From MED-G105 sp039025235 (GTDB taxonomy: Bacteria > Pseudomonadota > Alphaproteobacteria > Caulobacterales > Parvularculaceae): 64,000 nucleotides of DNA. Under the pieces are notes generated by a model. The model ran no database searches. It had not been told where the DNA came from and worked only from the letters and a program-made list of their open reading frames with translations. The stretch covers positions 248,001-312,000 of the forward strand of contig JBCCOS010000001.1 in the NCBI GenBank assembly GCA_039025235.1, written 5' to 3'. Positions 1-9,121 of the stretch are shown here, piece by piece (the first letter of the stretch is position 1; every line of letters starts with the position of its first letter). Position numbers and translations under genes: made by a program.

Positions 1-342
1 AACGGTCGTATCAAAGAGATGTTCAAGTCAGGCGGGTATAATGTGTACCCCCGCGAGGTAGAAGCAGCCATTGAACAATTGAATGGCGTTGCCATGGCGT
101 GCGTTGTTCCTGTGCCCGACCCGGTATTCCATGAGGTCGGTTTTGCCTACCTGGTCCCCTCGGGGATGGGCGACCTTGAACTAGATGCTGTAAAAGATCA
201 GCTTAGAGATTATCTTGCTAACTATAAGATACCAAAGTACTTCGAAATCTCACTCGAGCCGCCTATCTTAGCGAATGGCAAGCTCGATAGGGTGACATTT
301 AAAAAGAGTGCAGTGGAACAGGTTAAAGAGTTGTCTCCATGA
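1..342 (+). CDS. Acyl-CoA synthetase (AMP-binding family), C-terminal fragment
   Basis: The gene enters from the left edge and only its last 113 residues are visible. The fragment is the mobile C-terminal domain of the adenylate-forming superfamily. It opens with a GRIKEMFKSGGYNVYP stretch, the A8 hinge motif that normally reads GR.KD..K..G.NVYP, followed by EVE. Near the end lies ANGKLDR, which carries the conserved lysine that contacts the adenylate. These enzymes activate a carboxylic acid, usually a fatty or aromatic acid, with ATP and transfer it to CoA in the cytoplasm. Substrate cannot be told from this part. The stop lies 27 bp from the end of a convergent TetR gene. Family assignment is firm; the specific enzyme is not. 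Confidence 0.9.
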   Translation, partial: NGRIKEMFKSGGYNVYPREVEAAIEQLNGVAMACVVPVPDPVFHEVGFAYLVPSGMGDLELDAVKDQLRDYLANYKIPKYFEISLEPPILANGKLDRVTFKKSAVEQVKELSP

Positions 343-369
343 GTTCTGTCAGCCGACGAGTTTTCGAAA

Positions 370-1089
370 TCACGCGTACTGATGGGCCTCACAACGGCTT
401 GGGGGTTCAGCTAAATATTCTGCACGGTACATCATGAGCGACGCCCTGTATGCGAGATGCTCGGGTGACTTGATCGACATCCGAGCTGCTGGTGTTCTAC
501 CGGTCACATATAGTCCGTAAATATTTTCATGAAGTACGGAACCGATGAGAAAAGTATCTGCAATACGGTCTTGCTCTGTCCCTCCGCGGTCTTCTCGATA
601 AAGTCTTCGGGGGATGCTTTCTATGTTCTGCGCGTTGTGTTCATCCCAAAGTGCAGAGATTATCGGAATTTCAGCACTTAGCTCTACAAATCGACGATGC
701 AGTGCTGCGTTTGCACAGATTAATTTAGTGAAATTAAGGCTGATCTGAAAAATCTCATCAAATGGATGGAGGTTTGGGTTCGAGGGTGGTGTCATTTCAT
801 TGGAAAACTTTGAGTACTCGGTGAATACTTCATGGCATATTGCAAGTTTCGAGTCGAAATGATTATAGAAAGTCGCCCGGCTGACTCCCGAGGCTTTAAC
901 AATTTCTTCCACACGAAGGTCCGAATACCTCTTAGTACTTAAAGTATTGACGGTCCCCAGTAATAACGCTGTGACGCTTGCCTCTGGCCCTATCGCAGGG
1001 GCTTTATTTATTTTTCGCTTCAGAAAACCAGTAAAACTGTATGGGCCAGTTTTACTGTTCAATGGCTTCTTTTTGAGTTTCAGCGACAT
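370..1089 (-). CDS. TetR/AcrR-family transcriptional regulator
   Basis: This 239-residue protein has a TetR-type helix-turn-helix at about residues 42-88. The recognition part is the sequence VEEIVKASGVSRATFYNHFDSK, interrupted here only by its own length, with the usual GVS.ATFY.HF signature. About 40 basic residues precede the helix-turn-helix, which is longer than usual, and no strong ribosome site fixes the ATG at 1089, so a shorter start is possible. The C-terminal two thirds form the ligand/dimer domain and are not diagnostic. It faces the acyl-CoA synthetase end and may regulate acyl-CoA metabolism, but this is inference from position only. Confidence 0.88.
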   Translation of the reverse strand: MSLKLKKKPLNSKTGPYSFTGFLKRKINKAPAIGPEASVTALLLGTVNTLSTKRYSDLRVEEIVKASGVSRATFYNHFDSKLAICHEVFTEYSKFSNEMTPPSNPNLHPFDEIFQISLNFTKLICANAALHRRFVELSAEIPIISALWDEHNAQNIESIPRRLYREDRGGTEQDRIADTFLIGSVLHENIYGLYVTGRTPAARMSIKSPEHLAYRASLMMYRAEYLAEPPSRCEAHQYA

Positions 1090-2509
1090 AGCTCAGGAAC
1101 TTTCTTGGGGTTTCATCTCAGTGTTCGGATGGGTCTTTATCTATAAATAATATTTTCACTTCCAGCTCAAGCGGCAATATACCCAGAGTGATCGTCCCTC
1201 TTTCTTAGCTGTGTTTGTTGTAGCACGACACGTCACAATCAAAAGTAATTTTCTATGCCTTAATGAGATATTCGACAAAGGTGTTCGTCTTGTGGGAGCG
1301 CAAGGCATGAGTTTTTTTGATTAATTGGGCTAATGTTGACGAAACGCCCCATCGTTTGGTTGTGATGCGAATTAAATTTGGTCAATTGTGCAGAGACTGC
1401 TTGAAATAAACGATTCCGATATGCCGGTTGCGCTAGAAAAGCGAACCTCTTGTTATGGATGGCCTTGTCTTCAAGTCGGACGAAGACGAAACATCAAGGG
1501 GCAACCGTTGACCAAGAACAAATGCGGCTTGCCGCTTTTGGTGAGCGCTTGGACAATAATGATGTGAAAGCAGCCGAAGGGATATGCCCTGAAGGCTTTT
1601 TCTGTTAGTTTCGGCCTCGGTGACTAGATTGGAAGGGGCATCGCACTGGAGCAAGCAATGCAGGTCGCGGCAGGGTAGATGTTTTACTCTTATTCATACG
1701 TAAGTAGAAAATAAGTGATCAGTCCTAAGCTTATTGGTTCTGTTACAGTGATGTTGGCGTTATGAGTCTGCAGTGCCAATAAAGGTAAACCGTTTGCCGT
1801 TCCTTTCGCTTTGAATTTGCTTGCCTGGTGTTGTCTCATGTTCGGTTGTCACCTTAATAGAGTCTCTTGAAGCTTTTATCTATCTCGGTTCGTATCGGAT
1901 CACTTTCGTTTGTTTACCAAATTCCAAAACTCGAAACGTCAGTGATGCTTCGGAAAAATTCGCAGGCAATGATTAACCACATAGTGTGAAAGACTTGACC
2001 ACGTATCGGTAGGTTGCGCCCGCGTCAACACTATCGTTAATGGATGCTTCGCGGGCCGGTATGCACCATAAAAATCTAGCTCTTCGCCTGCGACTTCTTA
2101 AGCCGCTCCGTTTCAATTGGTTTACCCGAGCTGCTGTAAGTCTTTGGTTTAACGCATTCTCTGGCACGTGGGCCGGTCATCATTTAGGGTGGAAATGCTT
2201 TAGAAATCAAGCTTGTGTCTACTAAGACACATTTCCCTCATGTCGGTTATGGGCATCAGAAACAAAAAACTATGACGAAAGAAAATCAGAACACAAAATA
2301 TAACAGTTAAAAGAAAAGTGGTTTGTTAACCAAGTTTAAGTTCGCTTTTGACCCTTGAAGTTGAGGTGACTGATAAAGAAACCCGTTTTAATTGGTTGAC
2401 GGATGGAATTATGATACTTAAATGCTAGGCATGAAAGATGCAGGGGCTTGTCAAAGTTATTAGATCACTTAACGCCAGTATTTAGACGTGTTATGGGGAG
2501 TTGGGCTTC
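1090..2509. other. 1.4-kb region without a supported gene
   Basis: Open frames on both strands are short, lack ribosome sites and have no protein-like pattern. The stretch at about 1433-1660 looks as if it may be a decayed coding remnant, but I cannot assign it. A decayed family A repeat lies at 2102-2203. The 170 bases before csgF are A/T-rich and include TTAA-N6-TTAA at 2326-2339. That is one base short of the CtrA consensus spacing, so I do not call a site. The csgF promoter must lie here, but I cannot place it. Confidence 0.5.
2102..2203 (+). repeat. Decayed copy of dispersed family A repeat
   Basis: The stretch keeps the order of the family A element: CCGTTTCAATT near the start, AAGTCTTTGGTTTAACGCATT in the middle, and GGAAATGCTTTA at the end. 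The internal arms of the second palindrome are scrambled. It appears to be an old, diverged copy. Confidence 0.55.
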
Positions 2510-2950
2510 ATGAAAAAAGATCTTGCATCTCTTATTGGAATAGTTTCCGCGGCTTTCCTGTCGACGGGCACCTCTGCCCAAGAGCTGGTTTATCAACCTA
2601 TAAATCCATCATTTGGCGGCAACCCATTTACCTCTTCACATCTGCTGTCAATTGCTAATGCGCAAAACGATTATGAGCCACCATCAGATCCCGTTGAGGC
2701 GGATTCATCGGCAAATTTTGATCGGTTTGTTCGGTCATTAGAAAGTCGTTTATTGTCGTCTCTATCAACGCAAGTGGCTAACGCAATTTTTGGTGAGGAT
2801 GCGCAAGACGAAGGCCGTATTGAATTTGGCGATCAGACTGTTGAGTTTGTCCGAACGCTAGAGGGTATTACACTGACGATCACTGAAATGAATGGGGCGC
2901 AAAGTGTCATAACGGTCCCGACGCTGGTTTCGGATAGCCAAATTAACTAG
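2510..2950 (+). CDS. csgF: CsgF, curli assembly factor
   Basis: CsgF is an exported 146-residue protein that binds the CsgG outer-membrane channel and helps anchor the nucleating curlin at the cell surface. Residues 1-23 form a signal peptide ending in TSA. The mature N-terminus carries ELVYQPINPSFGGNP followed by LLSIANAQNDY. This matches the conserved NP.FGGNP and AQN.Y segments of E. coli CsgF, the part known to enter the CsgG channel. A GGGGAG ribosome site at 2495-2500 fixes the ATG at 2510 over a TTG three codons upstream. It is the first gene of the curli cluster, with csgG 76 bp downstream. Assignment is secure. Confidence 0.96.
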   Translation: MKKDLASLIGIVSAAFLSTGTSAQELVYQPINPSFGGNPFTSSHLLSIANAQNDYEPPSDPVEADSSANFDRFVRSLESRLLSSLSTQVANAIFGEDAQDEGRIEFGDQTVEFVRTLEGITLTITEMNGAQSVITVPTLVSDSQIN

Positions 2951-3026
2951 GTTATTTCGCCGTGAGACCAGGGCTTACGGCATGGTATTTGAATTGTAAT
3001 GATCGCATGACAATTGGGGATCAAGC

Positions 3027-4217
3027 GTGAAACTGACAGCTAAATATACCAAAATGTCTATTCGTTCGGCGCTATCAGTCAAAGCGCAAAACGGGTTTAT
3101 TAAGAGTGACCATATTGTACGCGGAGCGAAAGCGCTTTGCGTGGGTTTGATGTCGATAAGCCTTGCTGCGTGCTCTACGGCACCAGCGGCACGTTCTTTT
3201 ATTGCAAAAGACGCCACCATCTCCAAACCGACATCGACACAGAAAGCCTTGCAGGCCCTCATCGCGCCTGCTTCAAAAATTCCTGTTGCGGTTTACGGCT
3301 TCGAAGATAAAACGGGCCAATTTCAGCGTACTGAAGCAGGACAAACACTTTCCCGTGCGGTCAGTCAAGGTGGCGATTCTGTTCTCATCAAAGCCTTACA
3401 GGATGCTGGCAATCGTCGGTGGTTCACGGTGGTTGAGCGCTCCAACCTCAATAATCTGTTAAAAGAGCGACAGATCATCACTGAAATGAGACAGCGCTAT
3501 CTCGGAGAGGCTCGGGTGAACCCGCAAGCACTACCGCCTCTGTTGTTCGCTGGCGTATTGCTCGAAGGTGGCATTGTGGGGTTTGACAGTAACACCCTTA
3601 CTGGTGGGGCCGCTGCGCGTTATCTCGGCATTGGTGGGCAAACTGATTACCGTCAAAATGTGGTGTCCGTTTATTTACGCGCCGTCAGCGTTAAAACGGG
3701 TGAGGTGCTGGCCTCTGTTACGACGGAGAAGACGATCGCCTCCATTGGTGTTGCTGGCAACGCGTTCCGCTTTGTGAGTTTCGATGATATCCTTGAAGCC
3801 GATATTGGGTTCACATCGAACGAACCCGGTCTTCTGGCCCTACGTCAGGCTATCGAAAAGTCGGTTTACGCTTTGATTATGGAAGGATCCGAGGTCGGAC
3901 TTTGGTCCTTCTCTGATACTGTTGCCGGTGCGGCGCTCATGAATAAGTACCGCAAAGAGCGCAGCGGCATGTTTCAAATGTCGACAGACGTGTCGCCTAA
4001 AACGTCAGCACTTACCGAAAGCCATGATGGCAGCGGAACCGGATCTCGAAAAAGACGAGATCAACAAATAAAAACTCATGTTCAAAACAATGCAAATGCT
4101 GAACAGGTGCCCGGCCTGCAGAAACAAAGCCTGCTTCGCTCGGTAGCGTCGCAAAGGACGTCTGCAAGTGTTCCATTAACGGCGAATGAAGCCGACAGTC
4201 AGGTTCAGGCTCGGTGA
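3027..4217 (+). CDS. csgG: CsgG, curlin secretion channel lipoprotein
   Basis: CsgG forms the nonameric outer-membrane channel that exports curlin subunits. The GTG start at 3027 follows GGGGA at 3016-3020. A lipobox LAAC places the lipidated cysteine at residue 49, after an unusually long leader. The conserved core includes VYGFEDKTGQF, RWFTVVER, NLLKERQII, AARYLGIGG and SNEPG, all recognisable against E. coli CsgG. The protein has 396 residues against 277 in E. coli. The excess is the long leader and about 80 polar, low-complexity residues after residue 315. At the place of the E. coli constriction residues Tyr51, Asn55 and Phe56, the sequence reads EAGQTL in the aligned stretch, so the aromatic ring appears to be missing. 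Confidence 0.96.
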   Translation: MKLTAKYTKMSIRSALSVKAQNGFIKSDHIVRGAKALCVGLMSISLAACSTAPAARSFIAKDATISKPTSTQKALQALIAPASKIPVAVYGFEDKTGQFQRTEAGQTLSRAVSQGGDSVLIKALQDAGNRRWFTVVERSNLNNLLKERQIITEMRQRYLGEARVNPQALPPLLFAGVLLEGGIVGFDSNTLTGGAAARYLGIGGQTDYRQNVVSVYLRAVSVKTGEVLASVTTEKTIASIGVAGNAFRFVSFDDILEADIGFTSNEPGLLALRQAIEKSVYALIMEGSEVGLWSFSDTVAGAALMNKYRKERSGMFQMSTDVSPKTSALTESHDGSGTGSRKRRDQQIKTHVQNNANAEQVPGLQKQSLLRSVASQRTSASVPLTANEADSQVQAR

Positions 4218-4838
4218 TGGTTCTTAGGGAGATAATTGGTCAGAGTACGACCATTTAGTTTTTGCGACGTTCTATTGTAGCGCCGGGCTTCATCCGACAG
4301 CGACGCAGTAGAACACAAAGAGGGGATTTCGTCGGTGTTTTTTGCAAAAGAAACACTGGCGAGATAGGGGGAGCGTCAATGCGTTCCTGCCATATGAGAA
4401 GTGAATGAATTGTTGAACAACCCCAGGGTCCATTTGAGGGTTCCCTTTTGGGTTCGACGGTTGATCGCTTCAATGGGGTGGGTAGTCGGCGGTTCCCGAA
4501 GTGTGATGCATCGAATGGCAGTTCGTTGACATCACGCGTCGTTGAAGACGAAGGCGAACAATTCGCTGAGGGATATGGATGCCGGGAAAGCATACAAAAC
4601 CGCAACGGTTCTTACCGTCGACGGAAACCGCCATTGGAAGTCTATCATGGCTGTGTCGCCAAGGCTACACACATGTTATGGGCGATTTCTTCTCGGAATG
4701 GTCGCCGTTCCGACACCAACCTCCCCACCGGAAGCTTGTCTTTGTCTTCGATTTAATGCCCAGCACGGAACGTTCGCGTTCGGCTGGTCGCTTAAACAAT
4801 GTTGATCCCATGGATCTTCTTTTAAAAGGTAAAAGACT
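4218..4838. other. 620-bp leader before the giant curlin gene
   Basis: No credible gene lies here. The overlapping short frames on both strands look random. It separates csgG from the main curlin gene, and its length suggests a separate promoter and possibly a long 5' untranslated leader. I could not place promoter boxes with confidence. AAAAGG at 4824-4829 is the likely ribosome site for the ATG at 4839. Confidence 0.45.
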
Positions 4839-7361
4839 ATGCTTAAGAAACTTCTAGCCGGCGCATCCGCGGCGGCAATCATGGCGAGCGCAGCGAACGC
4901 GCAAGTCTCTGATCCGAACTTGGCGCCGTCCCTCGGCGATCTGTTGACCGATCCAAAAGTGCAGGCCAGTTCGGTCACACAACTTGGCGACGCGAACGCT
5001 GCGTTTGTTGATCAATCGCAAGGTGGCGAAGGTATTTCTGTGATTAATCAAGCCAATGGTGACGGCGGTGCTGGACACTATGCTGATGTAAAGCAATCGA
5101 CTGACGGTGCTGGAAGTTCCGCTTCGTTCCAATTCCCTAATAACGTTTCGTCCATTAACCAATCAGGCAGAGGCGAAGGTTTAGCCGTCGTCACTCAAAC
5201 GGCTACCACGACAACACCACCAGACAGCCAAAACACTGTTGTCATTGACCAAACCAACCTTGAAGACGGCTCACCACTTTTGCCTGTTGGTGACTTTGAC
5301 CCTGTGCTTGGTAATGACGGTACGCCAATCGCGCCGGTTGCAGGCCAGCAGTTCGACTCCATCGCCATCGCTAAGCAAGAAGGCAACGGCAACTCGATCT
5401 CAATCACGCAAAATGGTTCCGCAAACCAAGCGTTGTCGACCCAAGGTGCTGATGGCGCTCCTTCCGACAACAACACCTCAACGATTGACCAACAAGACAA
5501 TGACACCAGCAATGATGGCGTCAACACAGCAGTTGTCTCTCAGAATGGTGTTGGCGGCAACGATTCAGACATCATGCAGAACGGCAATGGATCGGGGTCG
5601 CAAAGCGCCAACGTCCTTCAAGATGGTGCTGGCAACATGTCTACTGTTACTCAGTTCAGCAATGATGGTGGCTTGCAAAATGCCGACGTCGATCAATTGG
5701 GCGACGGCAACATGTCTACGGTCACTCAATCAGATGCCGATAATTTCGGATCAACGTTATTCTCGAATGAAGCTAATGTCCTTCAGGATGGGAACGACAA
5801 CGTCTCTGATATTGTCCAAGACTCTGATCCGAATGGTTCGTTTGGCAGCTTCGGCAGCAACTTAGCCGATGTCGATCAAACGGGCGACAATGATGAGTCG
5901 AACATCACCCAAACGAATAACTTTGGTGGTGGCGATAACAATGCATTCGTAGCTCAACAGGGTAACGGGACGCGGAATACCTCGACAATCACCCAAGCAT
6001 TGACGGGTGAATCCTTAGGCGCGGATCAAACAGCGGTTGTAAACCAGTCCGGTGGCGGCAACACGTCGAGCATCGACCAGGAAGATGGCGCCAACCTCGC
6101 CGACGTTACACAAAGCAACTCTGGTAACGAATCAGTCATTAGTCAGAGCAGCGATCAGGTCCCTGGGCCATCGGTACTCGGAGAAAACACGGCCACTGTT
6201 TTACAGTCTGGAAACGGCAACTTTTCTGACATTCTCCAATCAACGGCCGACGTTCCTTCTGACCCGAACGAAGCGACGGTTACACAGCTAGGTAACGACG
6301 ATGACTCGTTCATCATGCAAGACGGCGGCGACATCGCTACCGTTACGCAAGACGGCAATACGGGCAACTTTTCTACGATCGATCAATTCGCGGGTAACCA
6401 AACCGCTACGGTCAATCAAAACGGCTCGTTTAATACGTCTGACATCGATCAAATGGGCGGTGGCTCGGCGATCGACGGGAACCTTGCCGAAGTCGACCAA
6501 AATGGCGACGGTAACCAGTCTGTCATCTTGCAAGATGGCCTGCGCAATGTTGCGGATATCGATCAGGGCGGTTCGGACAATACGTCGGATGTCAACCAAT
6601 TCGGCAATGACAACACGGCTAATGTCGCGCAACTTGCTGGTTCCAACAACACATCTGATATCGATCAAACTGGTAACGAGAACAGAGCGAACGTGTTCAA
6701 TTTTCTCGCGGCTGGCAACGATTCGATCATCAACCAAAACGGTGACAGAAACGAGGCAAACGTCGCCGAAATTCTCGCTGCGGACAATGACTCGATCATT
6801 GACCAACAAGGTAACGACAACTTGGCGAACGTTGGCGGCTTCCTTGCTGCGGGCAATCGGTCCGATATTGAACAAATCGGTAACTTAAACGTCGCAACGG
6901 TCGGTGCTGTGCTTGGCTTCGACAATCAGTCGTTCATCGATCAAATCGGTGATCGTAACGCAGCAACGGTCAATGAAAGTCTCGGTAGCAATAACGTTTC
7001 AGAGATTGGTCAAGGCTTTGCACTTGACGGTGTCGGCGGGCTTGTTGAAACGACAAATGCTTTCGACAACTTTGCTGAAGTTACGCAAGACGGCGATGGC
7101 AACAATTCTGTTATTGCCCAAGATGGTTCGTTCAACACGGCTGGCGTTTTCCAGGGCGGCAATGGCAACACGTCATTGATCGGTCAATCTGGCATGATGA
7201 ACGTGGCGAATGTCACTCAGGACTCAAACAACAATCTGTCTGAAGTTCTGCAAACGGGTGATGGAAACATGGCCACAGTATCACAAGCTGGTCTTGTGAA
7301 CGGCAATGAGTCCTACGTCGTTCAAAGCGGTAACGGCAACGTTGCCAACGTTTCTCAGTAA
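4839..7361 (+). CDS. Giant curlin-repeat amyloid subunit (CsgA-like)
   Basis: This 840-residue secreted protein has a signal peptide at about residues 1-22, ending in ANA before QVSD. The rest, from about residue 45 to the end, consists of curlin repeats of roughly 20-25 residues. Each follows the pattern Q..G..N.a.v.Q, for example QDGDGNNSVIAQDGSFN, in which Gln and Asn ladders stack in a beta-solenoid. E. coli CsgA has five such repeats in 151 residues, so this subunit is over five times longer. Asp and Asn are abundant, giving an acidic fibre. Several repeats are interrupted by short loops. It is the likely major amyloid subunit of the locus, secreted through CsgG. Family is certain; the role as major subunit is inferred from size and position. 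Confidence 0.93.
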   Translation: MLKKLLAGASAAAIMASAANAQVSDPNLAPSLGDLLTDPKVQASSVTQLGDANAAFVDQSQGGEGISVINQANGDGGAGHYADVKQSTDGAGSSASFQFPNNVSSINQSGRGEGLAVVTQTATTTTPPDSQNTVVIDQTNLEDGSPLLPVGDFDPVLGNDGTPIAPVAGQQFDSIAIAKQEGNGNSISITQNGSANQALSTQGADGAPSDNNTSTIDQQDNDTSNDGVNTAVVSQNGVGGNDSDIMQNGNGSGSQSANVLQDGAGNMSTVTQFSNDGGLQNADVDQLGDGNMSTVTQSDADNFGSTLFSNEANVLQDGNDNVSDIVQDSDPNGSFGSFGSNLADVDQTGDNDESNITQTNNFGGGDNNAFVAQQGNGTRNTSTITQALTGESLGADQTAVVNQSGGGNTSSIDQEDGANLADVTQSNSGNESVISQSSDQVPGPSVLGENTATVLQSGNGNFSDILQSTADVPSDPNEATVTQLGNDDDSFIMQDGGDIATVTQDGNTGNFSTIDQFAGNQTATVNQNGSFNTSDIDQMGGGSAIDGNLAEVDQNGDGNQSVILQDGLRNVADIDQGGSDNTSDVNQFGNDNTANVAQLAGSNNTSDIDQTGNENRANVFNFLAAGNDSIINQNGDRNEANVAEILAADNDSIIDQQGNDNLANVGGFLAAGNRSDIEQIGNLNVATVGAVLGFDNQSFIDQIGDRNAATVNESLGSNNVSEIGQGFALDGVGGLVETTNAFDNFAEVTQDGDGNNSVIAQDGSFNTAGVFQGGNGNTSLIGQSGMMNVANVTQDSNNNLSEVLQTGDGNMATVSQAGLVNGNESYVVQSGNGNVANVSQ

Positions 7362-7374
7362 CGCTGAGGCAATT

Positions 7375-7409
7375 GTTCGGGGGCGTTTATGCGCCCCCGG
7401 ACTTTTCTT
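7375..7409 (+). terminator. Rho-independent terminator after the giant curlin gene
   Basis: A stem pairs GTTCGGGGGCG with CGCCCCCGGAC around a TTTAT loop and is followed by TTTTCTT. It begins 14 bp after the stop codon and lies before the next curlin gene. It may therefore reduce expression of the second curlin relative to the first. Confidence 0.85.
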
Positions 7410-7443
7410 AATTGAGCTTTTCTATTTGTCATTGGAGTTGATT

Positions 7444-8214
7444 GTGGTCCCTATCACGAAAAAGTGGCTTTTCACTGTTGTGGCCATATTATCCTTAGTC
7501 TTTTTTTCAGTGCCGGTCCTGGCGCAAACGGCGCCGAGCGTCACTGTTCAACAAATCGGTCCGGAGAATATTGCTGAGGTGTCAGCCGTCGGCACGGGTA
7601 CGCGTGTTGACGCTGCGCAAGTGGGCCGCCGTAATTCTCTCGTCCTATCAGCTAACGGTCAGGATAATCAGATTGATACTGACCAAAGAGGCAATGCAAA
7701 CGGTGCCGGTCTCGTTGTAACGGGCGATACCAACCGTGTTGCTCTCGGCCAACGTAGTGATGGCGCGGTCAACGCTGCCAGTCTGTTGCAAAATGGTGTT
7801 GGTAACGAGATTGATACTCTTCAATTTGCAAACGGACTTGTTGCCGGTTTTGCCAATTCGCTTCAAGCCTCGCAAAATGGTGATTTCAATTACGCCGGCA
7901 TTGAACAAACCGCGACGAGTGCCGATGCTGCTATGTTCGCTAACGTCGCAGTGATAAATCAGACAGGCAACCGTAATCGCGCGACTCTTGTCCAAGATGG
8001 AATCAACAATAGCGCGGAGCAAGAACAGGTCGGTAGTGATAATATTTCCGATATTTTACAAACGGGTGACAATAATTCAGCTGTACACCGCCAAATAGGC
8101 GATGGTCTATCGTTGCCTGCAGGCACTTTTGGAACAATTGGTATTGAGCAGACGGGCGGTGCTTCAATTATCGTCGAGCAATTCGGGCCCGGTCTAGGGC
8201 CTTCGATGCCGTAG
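7444..8214 (+). CDS. Second curlin-repeat protein (CsgB-like candidate)
   Basis: The GTG start at 7444 is supported by GGAG at 7434-7437. An open frame extends further upstream but overlaps the previous gene and lacks a leader-like start. The 256-residue product has a signal peptide ending VLA before QTAPS. Curlin-type repeats follow, such as QNGVGNEIDTLQ, QNGDFNYAGIEQ and QTGNRNRATLVQ. It is shorter than its neighbour and has less regular repeats, so it may be the minor or nucleating subunit. That role is inference: it lacks the basic C-terminus of E. coli CsgB and ends in a Gly/Pro-rich tail. Confidence 0.88.
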   Translation: MVPITKKWLFTVVAILSLVFFSVPVLAQTAPSVTVQQIGPENIAEVSAVGTGTRVDAAQVGRRNSLVLSANGQDNQIDTDQRGNANGAGLVVTGDTNRVALGQRSDGAVNAASLLQNGVGNEIDTLQFANGLVAGFANSLQASQNGDFNYAGIEQTATSADAAMFANVAVINQTGNRNRATLVQDGINNSAEQEQVGSDNISDILQTGDNNSAVHRQIGDGLSLPAGTFGTIGIEQTGGASIIVEQFGPGLGPSMP

Positions 8215-8272
8215 ATTTATGGCGGCGGTCCTGCGGAGCGATAGGACGGCTTTCTGAGGGGGGGTTAGGCCA

Positions 8273-8989
8273 ATGGATTACAATATGATAAAACAACGTA
8301 CTATGAAAACCATCTTGCGATCATCATATATCTCCTACCGGGCGCGTTTATGCGTCGGTGGCGCAGCCATTCTTGGCTTGGCTCTTTTGAGTAGCTGCAC
8401 TGGTAAGGACGATGGTTCCTTAACGATGGACCATGCGCCGATGGTGCGGGGCGACGTTGTTGATCCCGCTTCAAGAGCGTTAGCAATTGATGGTTCTTTG
8501 GCAACAGTTGATCCGGGGATTGATCAAATTCCAGTTGGCGATGCGGCGCTCAGTGCCCCACAGATTAATGAATCCAATGGGTCCGAGCCCGTACGGCTTA
8601 CAATCGATCAGTTGAGGGAGTATCGCGACCGCTGCGCCCCCGATGCGAAAAGTAAACCACCGGCTGACTATGACTGTTCCCAATCCCGTTTGAGGGTTCG
8701 GCGTGCGTTCCGTAGTGATGACGATTTAGCAAGGGCGCTGGCGGTCTTAGATCAATTGGCGCACCCGCAGGATGAAAGATCTTTAACGGGCCGCGGCGGA
8801 CGAAGCCGGAAGAGCATAGAATCCTCCGAAGGGGCGCTCGCAGCGGCAAGCGGCGCCTTAAACGGGAGCAGTGCTCTGTCGCCTGAAACAGCGGCTGCGA
8901 CTGGTTTAGCACAGGGGCTGCAAAAGGCTATTGAAAGTGGTGATCTCTCTCCGGCGCCAGGCGTCGTTATTGTGTCGCCGCCAAATTAA
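8273..8989 (+). CDS. Unrecognised lipoprotein of the curli cluster
   Basis: The 238-residue product has a basic N-terminus, a hydrophobic stretch and a lipobox LSSC with the cysteine at residue 42, so it should be a lipoprotein. The ATG at 8273 follows a G-rich ribosome site (GAGGGGGGG). The mature part contains QLREYRDRCAPD and a second cysteine in YDCSQSRL. These two cysteines could form a disulfide. The tail is rich in Ala, Ser and Gly. I do not recognise the family. It is the last gene on the plus strand of the curli cluster, so a role in fibre export or anchoring is plausible but unproven. Confidence 0.8.
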   Translation: MDYNMIKQRTMKTILRSSYISYRARLCVGGAAILGLALLSSCTGKDDGSLTMDHAPMVRGDVVDPASRALAIDGSLATVDPGIDQIPVGDAALSAPQINESNGSEPVRLTIDQLREYRDRCAPDAKSKPPADYDCSQSRLRVRRAFRSDDDLARALAVLDQLAHPQDERSLTGRGGRSRKSIESSEGALAAASGALNGSSALSPETAAATGLAQGLQKAIESGDLSPAPGVVIVSPPN

Positions 8990-9121
8990 ACTAGGCCGGG
9001 AAGGCACCGATCGGAGAGGACTCCCTTCGAATTTCCGTTTAAAAGTACCGAAGTCCAAATCGCCATTATAACCAGTAATAAGTTGTGCGTAACACAGATA
9101 CAAGGCTAATCTGTTTTAACG

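Noticed and set aside
1433..1654. Minus-strand open frame of 73 residues in the region before csgF
   Set aside because: No ribosome site, no recognisable pattern, and unusual composition; at best part of a decayed gene.
2326..2339. CtrA site upstream of csgF
   Set aside because: The TTAA half-sites are spaced by six bases, not seven, in an A/T-rich region where this is expected by chance.
4255..4978. Several overlapping open frames upstream of and into the giant curlin gene
   Set aside because: They overlap each other on both strands without ribosome sites or family patterns.
6288..6875. Long open frames on the minus strand and in other frames inside the giant curlin gene
   Set aside because: They are by-products of the repetitive curlin codons; the repeated peptides mirror the repeat period and have no start signals.
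4839..7361. CRISPR-like or tandem DNA repeat
   Set aside because: The repetition is at protein level with varied codons and no constant spacer; it is the curlin coding sequence.
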